The notes below the pieces were generated by a model. It worked only from the letters and a program-made list of their open reading frames with translations. It did no database searches and had not been told where the DNA came from. Shown here piece by piece: positions 26,731 to 36,299 of a stretch of DNA of 64,000 bases. The number at the start of each line of letters is the position of its first letter. Position 1 is the stretch's first letter. Position numbers and translations under genes: made by a program. This stretch comes from Proteiniphilum sp. GTDB taxonomy: Bacteria; Bacteroidota; Bacteroidia; Bacteroidales; Dysgonomonadaceae. Where the stretch lies: NCBI GenBank assembly GCA_015478855.1, contig JADMKJ010000119.1, positions 20,804 to 84,803 on the forward strand. The letters are read 5' to 3'.

Positions 26731-27708
26731 TTAATCAGTTTCAAGCAAGGGAATGTCATAATCCGGATCAATAAACAGCTGTTCCTTTCCATCGACATGC
26801 TTGAAATAGACTGTGCTGATGAACATGTTCCTTGGATGGATCTCTGACTTGCTCTGATGTGCGTGAAATACAATTTTCCATTCACCGTGCTTATCCCTGA
26901 ACAGGGAGCTGTGCCCCACACCCACAAGATCACCCGGCATCTGCAGCAGTGGATTATGCGGATACTTCACCCATTCTCCCGTCAAACTGTCTGCTGTAGC
27001 ACAACCAATCCCATAGAAGGGGCTTTCGTAACTGTTGGCAGAATAGGTCATATAATAAAGCCCATTATGCCTGATGACAAACGCCCCCTCGTTCACTCTT
27101 GGCCATACCGTCTCCCACTCCTGAGAGACATGAATAGATGGTCGCATCGTCTCTTTCCTGAGTGTCATCAGATCCTCCTCAAGTTTTGAAATCCAAATAT
27201 TGAGTCCGTCATTGAAACGATCGAAAAGGAGATAGGGTGTGCCGTCATCATCGATAAAAAGAGAATTGTCTATCGTCTTCTCTCCTTCCAGCATCGGCTT
27301 CTGCACCTCCTGCGTGAAGGGACCAAGGGGGGAATCTGAGGTAGCCACGCACATATGCTCATCAGCAGAGTAGTACATATAGAATGTACCATCGACGTAA
27401 TATACTTCAGGAGCCCAAAACCACCTGTCACCATACGAATCATCCTTATGAAGTGCCAGCCTGCCAGCCTCACTGCCTGATCTCTTCCATCTCTTAAGAT
27501 CTACGGAAGTCATCACCTCTATGCCATCTGGCGAGCCTGTGCCATATGCATAATAGATCCCGTCGTACAACAGAATAAAGGGATCTGCCAGCGGAACCAG
27601 TACTTCCACTGACTCCCCGCCTTTCTCATCCTCCTCACCCGCGCTGCCATTTATACTGGAGAACAGGATGAGCAGCAGCACAATTGTCGTAAATTTCCAA
27701 TTCATCAT
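26731..27708 (-). CDS. Glycoside hydrolase family 43 protein, exported
   Basis: Five-bladed beta-propeller glycosidase, probably acting on arabinose- or xylose-containing plant polysaccharides outside the cytoplasm. It has 325 residues with a signal peptide (about 1-24). The three GH43 acidic residues are visible: general base Asp42 (ADPFIL), pKa-modulating Asp147 (TIDNSLF) and general acid Glu207 (VNEGAFV). Blade motifs WAPEVYYVDGTFYMYYSA and NGLYYMTYSAN are typical. It is alone, with no SusCD or regulator near it, under a promoter that implies a long leader of about 195 bases. Confidence 0.92.
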   Translation of the reverse strand: MMNWKFTTIVLLLILFSSINGSAGEEDEKGGESVEVLVPLADPFILLYDGIYYAYGTGSPDGIEVMTSVDLKRWKRSGSEAGRLALHKDDSYGDRWFWAPEVYYVDGTFYMYYSADEHMCVATSDSPLGPFTQEVQKPMLEGEKTIDNSLFIDDDGTPYLLFDRFNDGLNIWISKLEEDLMTLRKETMRPSIHVSQEWETVWPRVNEGAFVIRHNGLYYMTYSANSYESPFYGIGCATADSLTGEWVKYPHNPLLQMPGDLVGVGHSSLFRDKHGEWKIVFHAHQSKSEIHPRNMFISTVYFKHVDGKEQLFIDPDYDIPLLETD

Positions 27709-27910
27709 TACATTTATTTTTATCCTGGGATTGCACGCTGCACCTCACAGAGGTTAGGGGCAGGCCGTATGGGGATCATTTCTTTGTTAACAGTTTGAGC
27801 AGATCAACCTCTTCCTCTATGTAGGGTGTACTCTCTTGACTGAAAATAGCATAAAACCATCACTCCGGATCAGATCCGTCAGGTCAGGGAGTGCTCGGTA
27901 CGATATCATA

Positions 27911-27940
27911 CAAAGATAGGAAGGTCAATCGATTAACAAA
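27911..27940 (-). promoter_or_regulatory. Promoter of the GH43 gene
   Basis: Minus-strand TTTG (27937-27940), 18 bases, TATCTTTG (27911-27918). The distance to the GH43 start leaves an untranslated leader of about 195 bases. Confidence 0.6.
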
Positions 27941-28091
27941 AATCAAGCTATATGTTTTTCAACATAATACTTCATAAACAAGAGAGATGATGAGACTGAT
28001 GCAACAGAGGATGAGAGAAGTAGGATAAGGAGAATCAGGCATATAAGACAAGGAGAATCAGGTGTAATAGAGAAGCGTTTTTTTAAACGGA

Positions 28092-28121
28092 GAGAGGCTG
28101 CCTGATGAAAAGCAGCCTCTC
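28092..28121 (-). terminator. Possible terminator of tRNA-Cys
   Basis: A perfect 10-bp GC-rich stem (gagaggctgc) with a 10-base loop lies 7 bases past the tRNA 3' end. The tract after it on the minus strand (TCCGTTTAAAA) is only weakly T-rich, so termination may be inefficient. Confidence 0.45.
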
Positions 28122-28128
28122 ACTGTAG

Positions 28129-28199
28129 AGGTACCTGGCGGATTCGAACCGCCGTAAACGGTTTTGCAGACCGGCGCCTAACCACTCGGCCAAGGTACC
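28129..28199 (-). tRNA. tRNA-Cys (anticodon GCA)
   Basis: A 71-base tRNA. The acceptor stem GGTACCT pairs with AGGTACC. The anticodon loop CTGCAAA gives GCA. The T-arm is GCGGTTCGAATCCGC, and the discriminator is U, the normal identity element for tRNA-Cys. CCA is not encoded. The D-arm region GCCGAGTGGTTAGGC is regular. Confidence 0.95.
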
Positions 28200-28219
28200 A
28201 ATTTCGCTTAAAACGGTTG

Positions 28220-28249
28220 CAAAGATAGCATATTTTTTTGAGTTACAAA
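28220..28249 (-). promoter_or_regulatory. Promoter of tRNA-Cys
   Basis: Minus-strand TTTG (28246-28249), 18 bases, TATCTTTG (28220-28227), about 20 bases before the tRNA. Confidence 0.6.
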
Positions 28250-28299
28250 AGGTTTTCACTTATTTCACTGAGTGCGTGCACAAAGGATGCTGACAACGG

Positions 28300-29667
28300 T
28301 CAGGCAAACAGTAGTCCGAATGCGTCACTCACCTTCTTCACCTGCAACAATTCTATGGAGACCTTCTTATTATATCCTTTGAGATTGTTGGCAGGAATAA
28401 GTATCCGCGAGAAGCCCAGCTTCTCAGCCTCCTGTATACGTTGTTCGATGCGGTTGACAGGTCTTATCTCTCCCGACAGGCCCACCTCACCGCAAAGGCA
28501 GGTGTCACGATCAATTGAGATATCAAGACTGGATGAGAGCACGGCACTAATCACCGACAGGTCCATGCCGGGATCATTCACACGCAACCCACCTGCAATA
28601 TTCAGAAAAACATCCTTCTGTGCCAGCTTGAAGCCTGCACGCTTCTCCAGCACGGCCAGCAGCATATTCATTCTGCGGATATCGAATCCGGTGGCTGAAC
28701 GCTGAGGGGTTCCATAAGCAGCGGTGCTCACCAGCGACTGTGTTTCAATCACGAAGGGGCGTACTCCTTCAATGGCAGCGGCAATGGAAACACCGCTCAA
28801 TCCTTCATGATTCTGCGTCAGTAACAGCTCCGAGGGATTGCTTACTTCGCGCAATCCCGATTGATTCATCTCATAGATTCCCAGTTCGGCTGTACTGCCA
28901 AAGCGGTTTTTGATGCTCCGCAGTATGCGGTACATATAATGCTGATCGCCCTCAAACTGAATCACAGTATCCACGATATGCTCCAGGATCTTCGGTCCGG
29001 CAATACTTCCATCCTTGGTGATATGCCCGATAAGCAGCACCGGCGTACCCGACTGCTTGGCAAACTTGAGAAGTGCCGCAGCACATTCACGTACCTGGGA
29101 GATGCTGCCGGGGGCCGACTCAAGCGCTTCACTGTAGACAGTCTGTATGGAATCGACGACGAGCAGCTGTGGTGAGATCTTCTTCAGATGCGTGAAAATA
29201 GTATCAAGATTGGTCTCACATACGATCAGGCAATCATCGTTCTCCAGACTTATCCGCTCAGCACGTAGTTTCAGCTGTCGTGCGCTCTCCTCACCGGAGA
29301 CATAGAGCGTACGTATACCTCTCAGCTTAAGGATGGTTTGCAGTACAAGGGTCGATTTTCCAATACCCGGCTCACCCCCCAGCAAAACTACAGAGGCAGG
29401 AACCAGCCCGCCACCGAGCACCCTGTTCAGTTCCCTGTCCCGCATATCTATACGCGGCTCTTCATCAGCGGTGATCTCCCTCAACGTCAACGGCTCACTT
29501 TTCACCTCTGAGAATGAACGGGTATCCTCCTGTCTTGCTGCTGCATCTTTGCGTATCAGCTCCTCGACAAATGTCGACCACTCACCACATGATGGGCATT
29601 TCCCCATCCATTTAGGTGATTCATGACCACAATTACTGCAAAAATAGACTGATTTCAGTTTCGCCAT
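28300..29667 (-). CDS. radA: DNA repair protein RadA
   Basis: RecA-like ATPase that helps branch migration during recombination. Start chosen at 29667 (MAKLKSVYFC), 455 residues; the 21-residue extension to 29730 is not family-like. It has a C4 zinc finger (CSNCGHESPKWMGKCPSCGEW), Walker A GEPGIGKS, the RadA-specific KNRFG motif, and a C-terminal Lon-protease-like domain without the Lon catalytic pair being obvious. It is divergent from tex, whose start is about 84 bases away. Confidence 0.95.
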   Translation of the reverse strand: MAKLKSVYFCSNCGHESPKWMGKCPSCGEWSTFVEELIRKDAAARQEDTRSFSEVKSEPLTLREITADEEPRIDMRDRELNRVLGGGLVPASVVLLGGEPGIGKSTLVLQTILKLRGIRTLYVSGEESARQLKLRAERISLENDDCLIVCETNLDTIFTHLKKISPQLLVVDSIQTVYSEALESAPGSISQVRECAAALLKFAKQSGTPVLLIGHITKDGSIAGPKILEHIVDTVIQFEGDQHYMYRILRSIKNRFGSTAELGIYEMNQSGLREVSNPSELLLTQNHEGLSGVSIAAAIEGVRPFVIETQSLVSTAAYGTPQRSATGFDIRRMNMLLAVLEKRAGFKLAQKDVFLNIAGGLRVNDPGMDLSVISAVLSSSLDISIDRDTCLCGEVGLSGEIRPVNRIEQRIQEAEKLGFSRILIPANNLKGYNKKVSIELLQVKKVSDAFGLLFA

Positions 29668-29708
29668 TCTCCCGGAATTTAAAGAGGTAAAGATAGGAAT
29701 ATTTCTTG

Positions 29709-29716
29709 TACATTTG
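29709..29716 (+). promoter_or_regulatory. -7 element of tex
   Basis: TACATTTG fits TAnnTTTG exactly and lies 35 bases before the tex ATG. No TTTG was found at the normal distance. It falls inside the longer tex frame and so supports the downstream start. Confidence 0.4.
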
Positions 29717-29750
29717 CAGTGAAATAACATCAGAAGTAAAGATAGAACAG

Positions 29751-31877
29751 ATGTCGGTCATACATGCATTAATCTCAAAACAGCTCAATCTACCGCTGAA
29801 AAGTGTGGAGAACACAGTCAAACTGTTTGAAGAGGGCGCCACCATCCCCTTTATCAGCCGCTACCGCAAAGAGGTGACGGGGGGACTGGACGAGGTGCAG
29901 ATTGCAGATATAAAAGAGATAAACGAAAAACTGCTCGAGCTGGAAAAGCGGAAGGATTTTGTTCGTAAAACGATCTCCGAACAGGAGAAACTGACACCGG
30001 AACTGGAAGCGAAGATCACCGGCTGCTGGGACAGCACGGTGCTGGAGGACCTCTATCTGCCGTTCAAGCCCAGGCGACAGACACGTGCAGAGATAGCCCG
30101 CAAAAAGGGACTGGAGAGGTTGGCAAAATGGCTGATGACACAGCAACCGGGCTCACCTGAAAGCAAAGCCACACAATTCATCACCGAGGCTGTTGCCGAC
30201 AGTGAGGAAGCACTGAAAGGTGCACGTGACATCATCGCTGAGTGGGTGAATGAAGATACACAAGCACGGCAGATCGTAAGAACATTTTTCACCAGGGAGG
30301 CGGTGATCACCTCCAAAGTGGTGAAGGGCAAAGAGGCTGAAGGAGAGAAATATGCCGATTACTTTGATTTCTCCGCTGCTCTCTCCAGGTGCCCGTCGCA
30401 CCGTATCCTCGCTATAAGGCGTGGTGAGAAGGAGGGTTTTCTGCGTGTCTCCATCTCTCCCGACGATGAGAGATGCCTCGACAGGCTGGTACCCCATTTC
30501 GCAAAAAATAATACCGAAGCCGCTGACCAGGTAGAGGTTGCCGTGACGGATGCATACAAAAGATTATTGAAGCCCTCCATCGAGACGGAGTTTGCCAACT
30601 TCTCCAAAGAGAAAGCAGATGAAGCAGCCATTGCGGTCTTCGTTGAGAATCTCCGCCAGCTGCTTTTATCGCCGCCACTGGGACAGAAACGGATACTGGG
30701 TATTGACCCCGGCTACCGTACAGGCTGTAAGCTGGTCTGCCTGGATGAACAGGGCAATATGCTCCACAACGAAACCATCTACCCCCATCCGCCACAAAAG
30801 GAATTTACAAAGTCGGCCGGGAAAGTGGTACAGATTGTCTCCTCCTACAAGATAGATGCCATTGCCATAGGCAACGGTACCGCCAGTCGTGAGACAGAGC
30901 GTTTCATCACTAACCTGCGCTACGAGAAAGAGGTGAAGGTGTTCGTGGTGAGCGAGAACGGCGCATCGGTCTATTCTGCATCGAAGACAGCACGTGATGA
31001 GTTCCCCGAGTATGATGTGACAGTGCGTGGCGCTATCTCTATTGGCAGGCGCCTGAGCGACCCGCTGGCCGAGCTGGTGAAGATCGATCCCAAATCAATT
31101 GGGGTGGGTCAGTACCAGCACGATGTGGACCAGGCGAAGCTGAAGCGCTCCCTCGACCAGACGGTGGAGAGCTGTGTCAATCTCGTCGGTGTGAACCTCA
31201 ACACGGCAAGCAAACATCTGCTCACCTATGTCTCCGGACTGGGTGAGTCACTGGCACAGAATATCGTGAACTGGCGGACAGTGAACGGCCCGTTTCGTTC
31301 ACGCAGGGAATTGAAAAAAGTTCCCCGCCTGGGTGAAAAAGCGTTTGAGCAGTGTGCCGGTTTTCTTCGTGTACCCGAAGCTGAGAACCCGTTGGATAAC
31401 TCAGCCGTTCACCCCGAGAGCTATGCCATCGTGGAAAAGATGGCCAAAGAGCTGAAATGCTCGGTGAAAGAGCTGATTGGCAACAAAGAGCTGATTGACA
31501 CCATTGATATCGACCGTTATATTACTGCTGAGGCCGGCACAGCTACGCTGACCGATATTCTGCAGGAGCTGGAAAAACCGGGACGTGATCCCCGGTCAAT
31601 AGTAAAGACGCTTGAATTTGATCCCGGTATACGTCTGATCACCGATCTGAAAGAAGGCATGGAGTTACCAGGCATCGTAACCAATATCACCAATTTCGGT
31701 TGTTTTGTGGATGTAGGTATCAAGGAGAACGGACTGGTACATATCTCACAACTGGCTGACCGGTTTGTGTCGAACCCCACAGAAGTGGTTTCACTCCACC
31801 AGCATGTGAACGTGAGAGTTGTTTCAGTTGATTTGGAGAGGAAACGAATTCAGCTTAGCATGAAAAAGAGCGAGTAA
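29751..31877 (+). CDS. tex: Tex-family RNA-binding transcription accessory protein
   Basis: Cytosolic nucleic-acid-binding protein related to eukaryotic Spt6, thought to act on transcription elongation. Start chosen at 29751 (MSVIHALISK), 708 residues. Visible parts are the N-terminal helical region (FEEGATIPFISRYRKEVTGGLDE), the YqgF/RNase H-like domain (RILGIDPGYRTGCKL), helix-hairpin-helix segments (LNTASKHLLTYVSGLGE) and a C-terminal S1 domain (GIVTNITNFGCFVDVGIKENGLVH). Full length and uninterrupted. It converges on rnhB. Confidence 0.95.
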   Translation: MSVIHALISKQLNLPLKSVENTVKLFEEGATIPFISRYRKEVTGGLDEVQIADIKEINEKLLELEKRKDFVRKTISEQEKLTPELEAKITGCWDSTVLEDLYLPFKPRRQTRAEIARKKGLERLAKWLMTQQPGSPESKATQFITEAVADSEEALKGARDIIAEWVNEDTQARQIVRTFFTREAVITSKVVKGKEAEGEKYADYFDFSAALSRCPSHRILAIRRGEKEGFLRVSISPDDERCLDRLVPHFAKNNTEAADQVEVAVTDAYKRLLKPSIETEFANFSKEKADEAAIAVFVENLRQLLLSPPLGQKRILGIDPGYRTGCKLVCLDEQGNMLHNETIYPHPPQKEFTKSAGKVVQIVSSYKIDAIAIGNGTASRETERFITNLRYEKEVKVFVVSENGASVYSASKTARDEFPEYDVTVRGAISIGRRLSDPLAELVKIDPKSIGVGQYQHDVDQAKLKRSLDQTVESCVNLVGVNLNTASKHLLTYVSGLGESLAQNIVNWRTVNGPFRSRRELKKVPRLGEKAFEQCAGFLRVPEAENPLDNSAVHPESYAIVEKMAKELKCSVKELIGNKELIDTIDIDRYITAEAGTATLTDILQELEKPGRDPRSIVKTLEFDPGIRLITDLKEGMELPGIVTNITNFGCFVDVGIKENGLVHISQLADRFVSNPTEVVSLHQHVNVRVVSVDLERKRIQLSMKKSE

Positions 31878-31923
31878 ACTAAATGCTACTACACTGCCTG
31901 TAAAAACAGGTTGAGAGATCTTA

Positions 31924-32538
31924 TCAGAATTCCAGTGCCAGTTGTCGTTCAAAAAGATGAAAGCTTTTACGGTGATGGAGGGTGATTCCCTGTTGCCTGA
32001 TAGCATCACGATGGCTCTTTGTGGGATAACCTTTGTTACATGCCCAGTTGTATCGGGGGTATTCCTCGTGTAGTTGTTTCATATGTGCATCCCTGTATGT
32101 TTTCGCAAGCACAGAGGCAGCAGCAATAGACATATATGTTGCGTCTCCCCTGACCACACAGGTATGCGGAATATCACGGTAAGTGCGAAAACGGTTTCCG
32201 TCCACTAAAACATGCTCAGGCTTCATGCTTAGTTTGGCCAATGCTCTTTGCATTGCCTCCACAGATGCCCAAAGTATATTCATCTGGTCAATCTCTTCTG
32301 GTGAACAGGTGCCCACTGCAAAACATAGAGCCTCTTCTTCGATGATGATGCGCAACGCATCCCGTTGTTTCTCTGTAAGCTGCTTGGAGTCGTTGAGCAT
32401 CTCACAATGAAAATGCCCGGGCAGAATCACCGCCGCTGCAAACACCGGTCCTGCAAGACAACCACGTCCTGCCTCATCACATCCGGCCTCAATGCAACCC
32501 GGGTTCATACATTTTTGCAATGGAAGGTGCTTTTTCAC
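31924..32538 (-). CDS. rnhB: Ribonuclease HII
   Basis: Removes ribonucleotides and RNA from RNA-DNA hybrids during replication and repair. The 204-residue product has the signature DEAGRG (Asp21, Glu22), then LNDSKQLTEKQRD and VLVDGNRF supplying further metal-binding acids. The C-terminal region (NKGYPTKSHRDAI) is typical of RNase HII. It starts 21 bases after the stop of the metallophosphoesterase gene on the same strand, so it is probably the last gene of a minus-strand unit. Confidence 0.95.
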   Translation of the reverse strand: MKKHLPLQKCMNPGCIEAGCDEAGRGCLAGPVFAAAVILPGHFHCEMLNDSKQLTEKQRDALRIIIEEEALCFAVGTCSPEEIDQMNILWASVEAMQRALAKLSMKPEHVLVDGNRFRTYRDIPHTCVVRGDATYMSIAAASVLAKTYRDAHMKQLHEEYPRYNWACNKGYPTKSHRDAIRQQGITLHHRKSFHLFERQLALEF

Positions 32539-32559
32539 TTTACGTCTCTTTCTTTATAA

Positions 32560-33825
32560 CTACTCTGTTACCTCCAAAGGAATCACCACATTGTTATCCT
32601 CCGGTGGAAAGTCGAAGGTAAATTCCTCAATCTCCGCCTCATCACCCATGAGAGAGGAAAACATACGAATAGCCAGTTCCATCTCCGGGTCAGGCTTTTC
32701 GTCTCCACGCACATGCAGCATATGCAGCTTCACAATCACATCAGCAAGTGCCTTCATCACAGATTCAGAGATCGGTATTCCCAGTGCATTAAGCTTGTTG
32801 CGCGCCACCCGGCGTGTCACCGTTTCCAGTTGCTGACGTGACTCCTCCTCAAAACTGGCATTACCGGGGATATCGTTCACAAAACGGGTATCAATGGACA
32901 AATTAGTATCATTCATCGTCATGATTCGCCAGGCAAAAGGATAATGTGCCAGGCTGGCCGTTTCCACATCATATATCGTGTTACCCGCAGGAGAAGTGTG
33001 CTGGCTGATATCGCTTGCATGAAAATGACCGGTGAAAATCACTTTCAACCCGGCATCGGCTAAGATCCCGGCGTTCTTCTCCCACTCTTCCACCAGGTAG
33101 CCGGGAAAGAAAGCCGACTGGTAGGAGAGATGCTCTACCAGACCATGGTGCATCATCCCTATAACCCTGACTCCTTTTTCTTCAGCTTCCTGAAGCAGAG
33201 AGAGCGCCCACTCCATGGTCTGAGGACGTATGCGGCCGGCGGTGATAGAGCTGGTGGTGTGTTCATCATATCGATTGCTGTCGAAACAAAGCAACCAGGT
33301 TTTCTCATTTACCTCCGCCAGATAACTCAGTGAAGCAGAATCTCTCTTCAGCGCATCCCCATAACCGAAAAAAGAGTAGAGTTCAGAGAACTCCTCCCTG
33401 GAGATGCTTTCTGCAGAAGTAATTCCGTTAACAGTATACGCTTTGGCATCAGGGATATTGACATCGTGATTCCCTGGAATCACAAAAATACGGGTACCCC
33501 GTTGCTGTAACGGTCGCAGTTTCTCAATAAAACCGAGGTGACTATACTTCTCACCGTGATTGGTAATATCTCCCGCTATCAGCAATATATCAGGAATTTC
33601 TTTCTCCAGGACACCAAGGACCTGATCAAGTACCTTCTGCTGATTTGCCAGGTTTCTTCCCGTTGCCTTTTCAAATGCGGTGAGTGCCTCACTCTCAACC
33701 GCAAGACGGGGAGAGAGAAAATGAATATCGCTGACCACGGCTATCTTCAGCGTATCAGCATCGCCGGAGGCACATCCGGTAAAATTGAGAACAAAAAGAA
33801 AATATGTCAGTAGTAAGAACCTCAT
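32560..33825 (-). CDS. Calcineurin-like metallophosphoesterase, lipoprotein
   Basis: Exported phosphoesterase of the calcineurin superfamily, 421 residues, anchored by a lipoprotein signal (LNFTGC, Cys near 18). The dimetal motifs are all present: SDIHF, LLIAGDITNHG, VIPGNHD, MMHHGL and FTGHFHASD. The substrate cannot be stated; relatives act on nucleotides, cyclic nucleotides or phospholipids. It starts 3 bases before the downstream end of the endonuclease I gene, suggesting a nuclease/phosphoesterase operon that could recover nucleotides from external DNA (inference). Confidence 0.9.
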   Translation of the reverse strand: MRFLLLTYFLFVLNFTGCASGDADTLKIAVVSDIHFLSPRLAVESEALTAFEKATGRNLANQQKVLDQVLGVLEKEIPDILLIAGDITNHGEKYSHLGFIEKLRPLQQRGTRIFVIPGNHDVNIPDAKAYTVNGITSAESISREEFSELYSFFGYGDALKRDSASLSYLAEVNEKTWLLCFDSNRYDEHTTSSITAGRIRPQTMEWALSLLQEAEEKGVRVIGMMHHGLVEHLSYQSAFFPGYLVEEWEKNAGILADAGLKVIFTGHFHASDISQHTSPAGNTIYDVETASLAHYPFAWRIMTMNDTNLSIDTRFVNDIPGNASFEEESRQQLETVTRRVARNKLNALGIPISESVMKALADVIVKLHMLHVRGDEKPDPEMELAIRMFSSLMGDEAEIEEFTFDFPPEDNNVVIPLEVTE

Positions 33826-33828
33826 GAA

Positions 33829-34746
33829 TCAACGCAGTTTAATTAGATCACTCATTCCTTTCAACCATCTCTCAAACGGACTGCATTCAATCTCCAGAAA
33901 GCTGTCTGTGAGCACTTCAGGTTGAAACTGACTGGTCATGGTATCTCCCCACACATGTTCAACCAGCTCCGGATAATCGATAAAGGGGTTTCTGTTCTTC
34001 TGTATCTTGTACACCTCTTCATTCCTGCGTACCTCCTTGAGACTGACAGGGTCCTCACGATGCCATTTCAACAGTAAGATAAGTGACCAGTCACTAAAAC
34101 CCGGATAGCTGCTGCCCCCGATCTGATCGGAACGCCACTGGTGAACCTTATCCTCGTAGGCTGTCACCACGTAGAAGTAAGTGCGGGCAAAATCACCCTT
34201 ATATTCATCTATAGGCTCGAATATGGTTTTGGTATAACTGCCGAAAGTATTCTGCCCCACTTTTGAGCCGTTGGTTGATTCCCAGTAAGTGATGCCCGCC
34301 TCCCCGAAAGGCAGATTACTCCGACGGTTATTCACGTAACCATCGGTGGGATAAAGATGGAACAGATCGGACTCCAGTAATTTTGTCCCTTTAAACCAGC
34401 TTCGTGGCAGTGAGTGTTCACGGTTAAAGCAATCACCCTCTGCTCTTGAGGAACCACAACGGTTGTTCCTGAAGTCAAAATGATATGTTGCTCCCTCCTC
34501 CGGATGATCGGAATACATATCCCACACTTTCTTGTTCCTGAGTGCGTCAGTCTTCTCAAACGCTTTCCAAAGCTGTGAGTAGGAAACAACATCAGGCTCC
34601 CTTATAATCTCAAACAATGCTGTTTTCAAAACAGCACCATGCTTACCCCGTGCGTGTGCGTAATATCCTTCCGGTACCTGGGCAGACAGCGTTAAATTAA
34701 TTGTGACAAATATAACAGCGACAATACTGTGGACAGAATTCTTCAT
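33829..34746 (-). CDS. Endonuclease I family nuclease, exported
   Basis: Periplasmic or secreted His-Me finger nuclease of the EndA/NucM family, which degrades double-stranded DNA. It has 305 residues with a signal peptide (about 1-22). The active site is visible as FNREHSLPRSWF (His111), followed by DLFHLYPTDGYVNNRRSNLPFGE, which carries the metal-binding Asn. The next gene on the strand is an exported phosphoesterase only 3 bases away, so the pair could act in turn on DNA (inference). Confidence 0.93.
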   Translation of the reverse strand: MKNSVHSIVAVIFVTINLTLSAQVPEGYYAHARGKHGAVLKTALFEIIREPDVVSYSQLWKAFEKTDALRNKKVWDMYSDHPEEGATYHFDFRNNRCGSSRAEGDCFNREHSLPRSWFKGTKLLESDLFHLYPTDGYVNNRRSNLPFGEAGITYWESTNGSKVGQNTFGSYTKTIFEPIDEYKGDFARTYFYVVTAYEDKVHQWRSDQIGGSSYPGFSDWSLILLLKWHREDPVSLKEVRRNEEVYKIQKNRNPFIDYPELVEHVWGDTMTSQFQPEVLTDSFLEIECSPFERWLKGMSDLIKLR

Positions 34747-34886
34747 TTCTTATATGCTATAGGTGCGACACCGGTTTGTGATGACAATTCAATGAAGCAC
34801 AAATATAACAATTTCAAACAAGCCCGCCTTGTTCAAACAGGGAATAAATGAAAAATGAAATGGGAAAGAAGCTATAAGCTGGACAA

Positions 34887-36299
34887 TCAGGAGGTAAGGA
34901 TTTTCTCTATCTCTTCAATATCGGAACGGAAGCTCTTGTCAACCTCGTAAAAGTTCCTTACCGTGTTGCAGGCATGCAGTACGGTGGCATGATTGCGATT
35001 GCCAACCTGTATACCAATTTGAGAAAGAGATAACTCTGTATGCTTTTTAATAAAATACATGGTCACCTGCCGCGCCTGTACAATCTCCCGTTTACGGGAG
35101 GAAGACTGAATTAAGTCCCTGTTGACATTGAAAAACTGGGAAACAGTCTCTTGTATTTTCTGCACGGTAATACGTTTCTTTTCAAATTTGATGCTCTGCT
35201 CCATCACCCTTCGCGCCAGCGTCATATCAATCTCACGATTGTTGATGATGGAATGTGCCATCAGTGAAACCACTATCCCTTCAAGATCACGTACATTTTC
35301 AGTCACATTCTCGGCAATGAATTCGATTACATTCTCAGGGATGGAGAGCCCGTCAGAGAGTACTTTGTTCTGAAGAATCTTCTTACGCAGCTCTTTATCG
35401 GGACGCTCCAGCTTTGATGTAAGCCCCCAACGAAAACGGGTGAGCAGGCGCTCTTCCATCCCCTGCATATCCATGGGAGCACAATCGGACGTCATCACCA
35501 GCTGCTTGTTGTTCTGATGCAGATGATTGAAGATATGAAAAAAGGTGTTCTGCGTTTTCTCCAACCCGGAGAGCTCATGGATATCATCAATGATAAGTAC
35601 ATCGATACTCTGATAGAAGTTGATAAAATCATTGATCGTGTTGAAACGACGGGCGTCGGTAAATTGAACCTTGAACAGATGGGCTGAGAGATACAACACT
35701 TTCTTGTCAGGATAGAGCTCCTCTACTTTCGATCCGATGGCATGACAGAGATGGGTTTTACCCACACCCGAATGTCCATGCACAAAAAGAGGATTGAAAG
35801 CGGTCTTGGCCGGGTTGTTGGCCACAGCCTCAGCTGCAGTACGTGCCAGACGATTGCTGTCACCCTCAAAGAAATTGAGAAACCTGTATTTTGTATTGAT
35901 CTGCGAATCAAACTCAGAGGTCTCCACCCTGTCAAAAGGACTGGGTACTTTCGCAGTAATCTTTTTGTTGCTGTTTTTGTCTGTTCCTATATAGGGTTTA
36001 CTCTCTCCACGGAGTTCAACAGCCGTATTGCTTTCTGTCTCCACGAGAATCCTGTAATTAAGAATGGTGCCATCACCAATCTCGCGATATAGGGTTTGCT
36101 GAATAAGATCGAGGTATTTATCTTCCAGGTATTCATAAAAAAACTGACTGGGAACCTGTACTGTAAGTACATGATCCTGGTATTTTAATGGAACAATCGG
36201 TAGAAACCAGGTATTGAATGCCGGTTCCGGAATATTATCCCGAATGATATTCATACAATTGTTCCATAAAAGTTGACAGTCTCTATTCATTGAATTCAA
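34887..36299 (-). CDS. dnaA: Chromosomal replication initiator DnaA
   Basis: AAA+ initiator that opens the replication origin. The 470-residue product has the N-terminal DnaB-interaction domain (about 1-85), a linker, and the AAA domain with Walker A GHSGVGKTH and Walker B VLIIDDIHEL. The C-terminal DNA-binding domain carries the signature RNHATVLHACNTV. An alternative start three codons downstream (MNRDCQ) is equally plausible. The neighbours are not dnaN/recF; recF lies about 16 kb away in this window, as is common in Bacteroidetes. Confidence 0.97.
   Translation of the reverse strand: MNSMNRDCQLLWNNCMNIIRDNIPEPAFNTWFLPIVPLKYQDHVLTVQVPSQFFYEYLEDKYLDLIQQTLYREIGDGTILNYRILVETESNTAVELRGESKPYIGTDKNSNKKITAKVPSPFDRVETSEFDSQINTKYRFLNFFEGDSNRLARTAAEAVANNPAKTAFNPLFVHGHSGVGKTHLCHAIGSKVEELYPDKKVLYLSAHLFKVQFTDARRFNTINDFINFYQSIDVLIIDDIHELSGLEKTQNTFFHIFNHLHQNNKQLVMTSDCAPMDMQGMEERLLTRFRWGLTSKLERPDKELRKKILQNKVLSDGLSIPENVIEFIAENVTENVRDLEGIVVSLMAHSIINNREIDMTLARRVMEQSIKFEKKRITVQKIQETVSQFFNVNRDLIQSSSRKREIVQARQVTMYFIKKHTELSLSQIGIQVGNRNHATVLHACNTVRNFYEVDKSFRSDIEEIEKILTS

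Larger units (their letters stand above)
27709..28128. other. Intergenic region upstream of the GH43 gene
   Basis: The 420-base gap holds the GH43 promoter (27911-27940). The leader contains the inverted repeat CACTCC/GGAGTG flanking a GGATC-TGATCC segment (about 27860-27895). There is also a direct repeat AAGGAGAATCAGG at 28027-28039 and 28050-28062. No gene was recognised. Confidence 0.4.

Noticed and set aside
30053..30331. Antisense frames within tex as possible genes
   Set aside because: The plus-strand Tex protein is continuous and full length. The minus-strand frames have no supporting features.
34870..34883. Two-unit GCT-phased repeat as a separate repeat element
   Set aside because: Only two degenerate units, too short to stand alone; mentioned only as support for the longer tracts.
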